Part shown: piece by piece, positions 57,600-64,000 of the stretch
How positions within the stretch are numbered: the stretch's first letter is position 1
How the letters are laid out: every line of letters starts with the position of its first letter
Source: Thuidium tamariscinum
Lineage: Eukaryota; Streptophyta; Bryopsida; Hypnales; Thuidiaceae
Direction of reading: 5' to 3'
DNA: 64,000 nucleotides
NCBI GenBank assembly: GCA_947034885.2
Contig: OX344750.2
Span: 1,984,001-2,048,000 of the forward strand
Notes under the pieces: generated by a model
What the model was told of the DNA's origin: nothing
The model's database searches: none
What the model saw: the letters and a program-made list of their open reading frames with translations, nothing else
Made by a program: the position numbers and the translations under genes

Positions 57600-58850
57600 G
57601 AGTTGTTCTACTCCATTGTACACGTGCTTACACACTAGCCATACAAAATATGGTTAGTACCTTCATCCAACATCCATCCACATACCCTTCAAGGTACCTT
57701 ATAGTCTAAAATTTTCATTTTTAGAAGTTGAAAAATATATTCTTTTTATAATTTAATAGTGCAGAAAATTGTATTTTGTACTTTGTATAGTTTACAATAG
57801 AAATTTCTATAATTTTTTTCTAAAATCTTTTGCCACATAAATTGTAAGATTACAACATTTAGGGCTTAGTAGGTTTTGAATTTGTCTCTTGAATTCTACT
57901 GCTTGTCCATTTAAGATTCTACAATAAATGAAAATATTTCATCGTTTGTTCACCATTCATTGTAGAGTCTACAATGAATGGACATAAAATTTGTATTCTA
58001 AACTTTATCAATCAATTTAAACCCCTAGATGCCAAAGGCTTTTCTTTGAACTTCTAGGAATTTGCTTGAAATTGAACAAAAAACCAACATTTTGATAATT
58101 TCTCTCCAGGTTTTTAAAAATGTAACCATACAAATTCAAACTAGACATGTTAGAAAGTGCATAGGAACAAAAACACAAAATATAACTTATAGATTGGAAG
58201 ATTATAATGTTTGATCACAAGGGGATAAAAATTGCAAGAGTAGTTTGAAGTCTTCTAATCATTGTTCCACATGTCAATGTAAAAAGTTGGTCATCAAAAA
58301 AATATGAGGTAAAAGGGAATAACTTGCATAATCCCAATCAACTTATGGCAATGAAGATTTGATTGAAAAATTATAATTGTTATCATTTATGTTTCAAAAA
58401 TTATAAATAAATAAATAAAAATAACAAAAATTCATTTTTCAAAAAACAATTAGAATTTTTTATGGTAATATATAATTCATAATTTCAAATAATAAAAAAT
58501 AAAAGATTGATATTTGAATATAATCTAATAGACTAAATCTAGCTCATATTCATATATATATGAATATATATATGATGTTTGACCAATTGACTATTATCTT
58601 GTCTATAAGGGTTTAAACCTATATAAGGTCCAAAAGTACCCTCAACTCCATAATTCTCTCTCCCTCATGTCTTTCCAATTTCACTTCAATTTGAGTTCAG
58701 TAATCTCCAAGTCCCGGGCAATAATTCCAATACCACGGTTATAGGGTCCGGATCCACCCATAAAGGACTGCGGCAATAGGCCCCTCATGGTCACATCCAC
58801 CCACCCAATGATCCAATTAGGGTCTCTCAGGCTCCCTTACAGAATTTGAA
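57600..58850. other. AT-rich intergenic
   Basis: No gene. A perfect short palindrome CATATATATGAATATATATATG-like stretch near 58550 is simple AT repeat. Confidence 0.45.
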
Positions 58851-59509
58851 TTTGCGTGTTCCCTCGCACTGGGGAACGTCCATCCTCAGCCGCACCCTCG
58901 GCGCCGCCACGGGCGCGGGCCGAGCATCTCATGCGATGCCCATTGCCCAACATCCTACCCCCGCGCCCGAGCCCGCCCTCCCCCTCTCCTCCGAGTCCTG
59001 ACCCCCTCCCCAAGTTCCTCGTTCGGCTATGGCGTTCGGCGCTCGTTGCCTTTCCCGGTTTCCTGTTTTCTCTGCCCGTTTTATCCCTGCGACGGTCTTC
59101 TCACCTTCGACCGATTGCTTCGAATAGTTTTTAATCCGCTAGTACGCTTTTCCCGGCTCATCTTGGCTGTGTGTCGTGAATTTTAGGGTGTCTTGTTGCA
59201 GCGCAGCTTATCTGTAGTTAGTTGGTGGGAAAATTAGGGTGACGTTAGGGTGCGGGTTCTTCATCTTAGGTTTTTAGTTTTCTTCATTTCTTCGTGTTTT
59301 TCCAGATAGCTGGTGATTTGATTAGAGTTTGGTTGGCCTCGGTTGGGGGTGCTGTTAGGGGTACGGGCTGCATTGTCGGGGCTAGTGGATTGGTACGAAA
59401 AGAGCGAGGAGTGTGTGATTGAAACCTAATCAGGGGAAAGGGGAACGAGAGAGGGGGCGCTGGTTTCGTGCGGCCCCCGGTGACCTCTCAGACCACAAAG
59501 CGTGTCGAG
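58851..59509 (+). promoter_or_regulatory. GC-rich promoter and leader of the RRP1-like gene
   Basis: C-rich block at 58850-59010, then T/G-rich DNA with repeated TTAGGGTG (59186-59250), ending at the ATG at 59510. The leader contains pyrimidine-rich stretches typical of plant 5' UTRs. No TATA box is obvious. Confidence 0.4.
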
Positions 59510-62500
59510 ATGGAAGAAGCCGGTGGAGCCATTGTGGAGAAGAACAACTTCGCTCGGAAGTTAGGATCTACAGACAAGAAGACGCGCGAGAAGGGGCTGT
59601 CCTTGTTAGTTCTCTGGCTTTCGTGTCAACAGGTAAGCATACCTTTCTTTCCGCATTGGTTTTCGTAGGAATGCTTTCTCCACTACGAGTACTCCCTAAT
59701 TTAAGGGCTGCTGATTGATATTGAGATTTAAGTGGATTTTATGAAGTCAGTTTTACTCTGCAAGAAACGGTAGTCTAGGACGGAGCTACATTCTGACACA
59801 AGTGTAGGGGTTTTGTGAAGTCCAGTATCTTCAGGGTGGCCGGAGTCTGTACTTGCCCTAGCTATCACTGTCAATGAAACCAAAGTTTAAAGGTTTTCCG
59901 CATTCTTTCACATGGATGCTTACTCTACCACGAAACTAAGTCTGTTGATTGAATTGAATCTGTATGGCCTCTTGGGTTAGTTTGGGAGTGCTCGCCTTGA
60001 AATTATCAGCTTTTATTGTGATCCAATGACGGGATGGAGATTTCGTGGATTTTTGAAATCGCCGATATTCTAAATGCAAACGTAAATCTTATTATTAGAG
60101 GATGGATTTTCTTAGAGTGAGAGTTCGTTAACGAGAAACTATTTTGTGAGGTCCAATTTCTTCAGGATGGCCAGGGTCTGTACTGCCTCAGTTGCCACTG
60201 TCGATGAAAACCTATTGTTCAAGGCTCTCGTAGGCTATGGTGCTCCGCAGCAGAGTTGAAAGTTATCAGTTAGGGGAAGCCGACTTTATCTATTTTAGGT
60301 AGAGCTCTTTGTTTGCCTATTTACAAGAGTGATGATGGTGGAGAGGGTTGTCGAATGGGAGTCATTGTAATCAAGATGAGAGACTCTTCTGTCCACACAT
60401 GGGAAGCGTGGAGCACTAGTATGCTCTCTGACATGGCATTCTGGGGTTTGAAGTCGTATGATGGTTTCTGGCGTTGTCTACAGATAGTACAGGCGAAGTA
60501 TCTTCCTTCTTGAAGGGTACTGTGATCCTTTTCAAGTCAAGACGCTTCTGCCTTTGCAGCTGAAGTTTGCTATATAACTTTGTTCATATCATGTGCTACC
60601 CTGTCGGGGGTTTTCTAATCGTTGTTCCTCTGCTATGTTACCTGCTATTATACTAAGTCTAGTTCGGTATTGTATGTGATCTTATGCGTAGTCTTATGCG
60701 TAAATGGATTTAATTTTTTGTAGTAACTTCAGTAAGTGCTTGGGATTGCACGGAGATCTGCTGGCGGTGACCAAGGGTTTTAGGATTAGGATTTTTGCGC
60801 TTCAAGGCCCGAGGTTGCCAATCTGGTCATCGGATGCATGGAATTTCGATTGTTTGATCCTTCAATATGGCTGTAACCGGTTTAATTCACTTTGAATTGG
60901 GAAATTTGGTATGTCTCATACACGCATTGTATTGATATTTTTTCGATCCCTCGGTGTAGGATGTTGGGGAGGACGAGCTGAAAAAAATATGGAAAGGATT
61001 GTTCTATTGCTTGTGGCACTCCGACAAGGCGCACGTACAAGGGGATCTTATCAACAAGTTAGCCGGCATTATGGAGAGCCTGGACGCGGATACTTCCTTG
61101 GCTTTCTTCGAAGTTTTTCTCACCACTATGAGACGAGAGTGGGATGGTATCGACAGGCTAAGACTGGACAAATTCTACCGCCTCTTGAGGCAATTCCTGG
61201 TAAGAGTGTTCACGCTTCTGCAAAAGAGCAAGTGGGATGAGGAAACGATTGCGAAATATATGGATGCGTTGGTTGAAAGGTCTTTGCTCGCTAAAGATCA
61301 GCATCCAGCCTTGGGTGTGAACCTGCACTTCGTGGACATTTTCCTTGGGGAGCTGCGGAAGTTTCAGCCGTTATCTGCTGGTACTCTAAGACTGATGCTG
61401 CAGCCCTGTTTCTCTACCCTTGCCGGTGCCGCTGACAAAACCTTGTTAAAAAGAGTCAAAGAGAATGTGTTTATGCCTCTCTTGGAAGAAGCTCGGACCT
61501 TTGTGAATAGTTTGCAAGCTGGTATTGAAGTTGATGAGAATAGCTTCGGGGCCCATGTCGTATCGCTGCCATTGGGTGCCCGGCTTTTTGAACTGGCTTC
61601 ATCGGAGGCCACTCCTCAGGCGAACCGGAAGGTTTTGTATGAAATTCATGCCGAATATTCCAAGTTGGACAAGCTGGTTGCTGCTGCAGGTATTGACTTG
61701 AGTACCATAAGGATTGGGAGTGGAAATAATAATGACATCGAGATGGCTGAAGTTCCGGCTAACGGTCCAACTAGGCAATCAGCAAGGCAGGCTAGAAAAA
61801 GGGCTTCAATGGATGCAGTGGACGTAGTGGAAGCAGAGATTACTGTTCCGAAGAAAAAGAAAATGAAGCAGATTTTGGATGTTCCAACTCCAAACGAGAA
61901 CCCTACGGGCTCACCGAAATTGAATTTGGCGGAGTCAGCGGTCTCAGATATTTCGAGTGTCAAAGCCAAGAAAGGCACAAAGAGTAACGCGGCGAAACAG
62001 TTGAAGTCGAAGAAGCATGAATTCTTGCAAGAGAGCGACGTAAATAAAACAAGGGAAGGAACTGGAGCTGAGAAGGTTGATTTTGAGAAGAATGGTGACC
62101 AGACTGAGAAAGTTGTTACGGAGAGAAGAAAGAAAGCCAAGAAGAAAGCCCTTACCGAGACTGCCGAAGTCCCAGCCGCCGTGATCAAGAGTAAGAGCAA
62201 GAAAAAAGGGTCGAAGGGTGTGGGTGAGGGGAAGGGTAGTTCTGTGCCAGCAGGTACGCATAGATCTCAGGCATAGGTTTAGGGCACACTGTCCTTTCTG
62301 AGTTACTGGTCCGTCGAAGCTTTGGCATGCCCTTTTTTTACGAGTGGGAGCTAAGTATCCAGTGCTCTCAGGGTTAGCCGTTTAATCAAGGCTATAGTGA
62401 AGTATTATCGGTTCAAGATAGGAAGGTCTTGAGACAGACATTGGGTTGCGAACATGGAGATTTATGTCAAAAGGAAGCTTCTAAATTTTGAATTCAAGCT

Positions 62501-63351
62501 CTACGTCTGCAACTATGTTGGCATGGTTGTTGTTCGTTTTCATCCCTATGCTCTGTAGTCAGAGCTGAGGCAAAGTTTTACACTGGATATGAGATCTACT
62601 GGACTAATTCCCAATTTTCTATGAAGCAGTCGAAACAGGAGGCACAGTGGAGATCCCCAAGCAGAGTTTAGCCGTCCCGAATGGTGAAGCGCTGTCGGGA
62701 GGTGCCAAGAGCGCAGCTGGAGCTTTACCGGGATTTATAAGGGATGCAGACGCAGTGATGAACGTGAGTGTGGATGATTCTGTGATTTCCAATCTGGAGG
62801 TAAAGTTCGCTTCCATTGCGGCTGAGACAGATCAAGAGGCTCGTAGGTCCAATGGTTCACCTGGAGAGGCTTCTCCTACGGAAGCTTCCTCTGGCAAGAA
62901 GAAGCGGAAGAGAGGAATCAAGTCTGCCTTGGAAGTCACTGAACCCTCGAGCTCAGGCTCATTGACACCGACACCCCTTGCGAAGTCGAATGGACTCACG
63001 GATCAGACCACGCCAGGATCCACCTCCACGAAGAAGAAGAAGGTCAAATTCGTGCTGAAAAACAACATTGTGTGGAAGCCAAACAACCCTCTTCCCCCTC
63101 AGTCCATGCGAACGCCTCCATCGGCTACACCTCGAGGCAGCGCTTTGAAGAAGGGCGTGCCTGCAGGCCCCATTCGTGTGACTCCCGTGCGCAAGGTCGG
63201 TACCTCGGGTTCCAAACGCCGGTCCCCAAGCACTACTCAAATTTTGTCCATTACCAAACAGAAGCCAACTGCCAGGTCCCCCAAGAGCCTGTCCAAAGGT
63301 GGCCCAAGGTTTGCACGGCGGGTTCGTAAGTCACCTGGACCTCCATTGTAG
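59510..63351 (+). CDS. RRP1: RRP1/NOP52-like ribosomal RNA processing protein
   Basis: Three exons (59510-59632, 60960-62253, 62630-63351) join in phase to 712 residues. The N-terminal 270 residues are the NOP52/RRP1 domain: FARKLGSTDKKTREKGLSLL, IWKGLFYCLWHSDKAHVQ, TMRREWDGIDRLRLDKFY, and LALGVNLHFVDIF-like PALGVNLHFVDIFLGEL. The remainder is a Lys/Ser-rich disordered tail with several nuclear-localisation-like clusters (PKKKKMK, KSKKKG, KKKRKRG) and a late conserved-looking motif VKFVLKNNIVWKP, also seen at the ends of other RRP1 proteins. The role is nucleolar 27S pre-rRNA processing toward 5.8S and 28S rRNA in the 60S pathway, from family knowledge. A long first intron (1.3 kb) follows a short 41-codon exon. 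Confidence 0.92.
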
Positions 63352-64000
63352 AAGTATGTCGTGTAGTGCATCAGCGGTAAACATTAATTCTTTAGTGTCA
63401 GGGTGGGAGTTCTTTTCGTGGAGTGAGAATTGTAAGCCTCGGTCTTTATTTCCTCCAGTCCTCAGGAAACCTCGGTCTTTAACTTTCTTGCTCCCTGCCT
63501 CCGACCCCAGCTGATATTCAGCCTCCAGTCGTACTGCATGCATGCATTGCTAGTGTGGTGAAATCATTTCTGAATTCCCAGCGAGTGCGAGAATGACTTG
63601 GTCGTTGATGTCGTCGTCCCCAGCTAGATTTCTTGAACCTTTCGATTGGTTCCGAGTTACCTAAGCAAAGGTTAGCGTGAGGTCGGTGTGCACTGAGCCT
63701 GCAAATACTTCGGTGGCTTCAGCCGGATCATTCCCGTGCGGACATGTATCCATAGCCTGCCTGCATCTAAGGTCTTCAGGAAATTTTTCCAACTTCGGTT
63801 TCTCCTGTACTTAAACGACATTTGAAATGGGTCTAGTGACCCTGAACTTGCGAAATCCTCAACATTCTTTGAGGTTGCGAATTGCTCTTCAGGTGACAAA
63901 GCAAGCATTATAAATCAATCAATGGGACGTACACTCTTACACTCAAGTGCTGGCCGAACTTGTAGATAATTTGCAAATGTCTTTAAAGCCTATATGTAGG
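63352..64000. other. 3' region of the RRP1-like gene
   Basis: Probable 3' UTR followed by moderate-GC flank to the window end. No further gene supported. Short frames on both strands lack motifs. Confidence 0.4.

Noticed and set aside
1-64000. tRNA or rRNA genes
   Set aside because: No cloverleaf with a convincing B-box (GGTTCGANTCC) and no rRNA-like conserved block was noticed in either strand. A covariance-model scan would be decisive.

Overview
The window reads as nuclear DNA of a land plant. Its genes have spliceosomal introns with GT-AG (once GC-AG) borders, and they include a plant-only thylakoid lumen protein (TL17-like), a plant lipase-like alpha/beta hydrolase, an NHL/SMP-30-type beta-propeller membrane protein and the ribosome-biogenesis factor RRP1/NOP52. 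Gene islands of about 45-50% GC lie in very AT-rich, transposon-laden intergenic DNA. That texture, plus a non-RD TKL-type kinase of a kind expanded in mosses, suggests a bryophyte or other seed-free plant. This placement is inference, and no species is claimed.

Layout. 0-9.3 kb: repeats, a TKL-like kinase (about 2.5-4.2 kb, +), a foldback element with a 61-bp perfect inverted repeat, and an unrecognised two-exon membrane protein (7.8-9.3 kb, -). 9.3-13.4 kb: repeats and a GC-rich promoter. 13.4-19.0 kb: a ten-exon lipase-like alpha/beta hydrolase (+). 21.9-23.7 kb: an NHL-type protein (-). 24-27 kb: three terminal-inverted-repeat elements. 27.5-31.2 kb: TL17-like pentapeptide protein, six exons (+). 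31.2-38.2 kb: AT-rich DNA without genes. 38.2-56.9 kb: an accessory region, described below. 57-59.5 kb: a minisatellite and a GC-rich promoter. 59.5-63.4 kb: RRP1-like gene (+).

The accessory region is the unusual part. A 19-bp palindrome, consensus TATCNTCGA-N-TCGANGATA, occurs about 26 times, and I see it only at 41.1-42.1 kb and 48.6-56.8 kb. It fills the 5' leader intron of a minus-strand DUF7869-like (transposase-like) gene. It also fills the leader intron of a plus-strand gene encoding a ParB/DGQHR-like domain followed by a degenerate beta-class DNA methyltransferase domain. Each internal intron of that gene carries exactly two copies, two more lie in its last exon, and diverged copies lie in a downstream Ser/Pro/Arg-rich reading frame. 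An FCP1-type phosphatase-like gene sits between. Three of the four genes are long open frames broken by one or two stops or a one-base shift, so the locus looks like a recently decayed mobile or selfish element, or two related ones, with its own palindromic sites. A ParB-like protein beside dispersed palindromes suggests, but does not prove, a protein-site pair.

The interval between the two modules (42.6-47.3 kb) is packed with tandem duplications, a hAT-type MITE with a perfect 8-bp target duplication, and a possible Helitron end. All exon joins were made by eye from splice motifs, reading phase and remembered family features. No database search was run.
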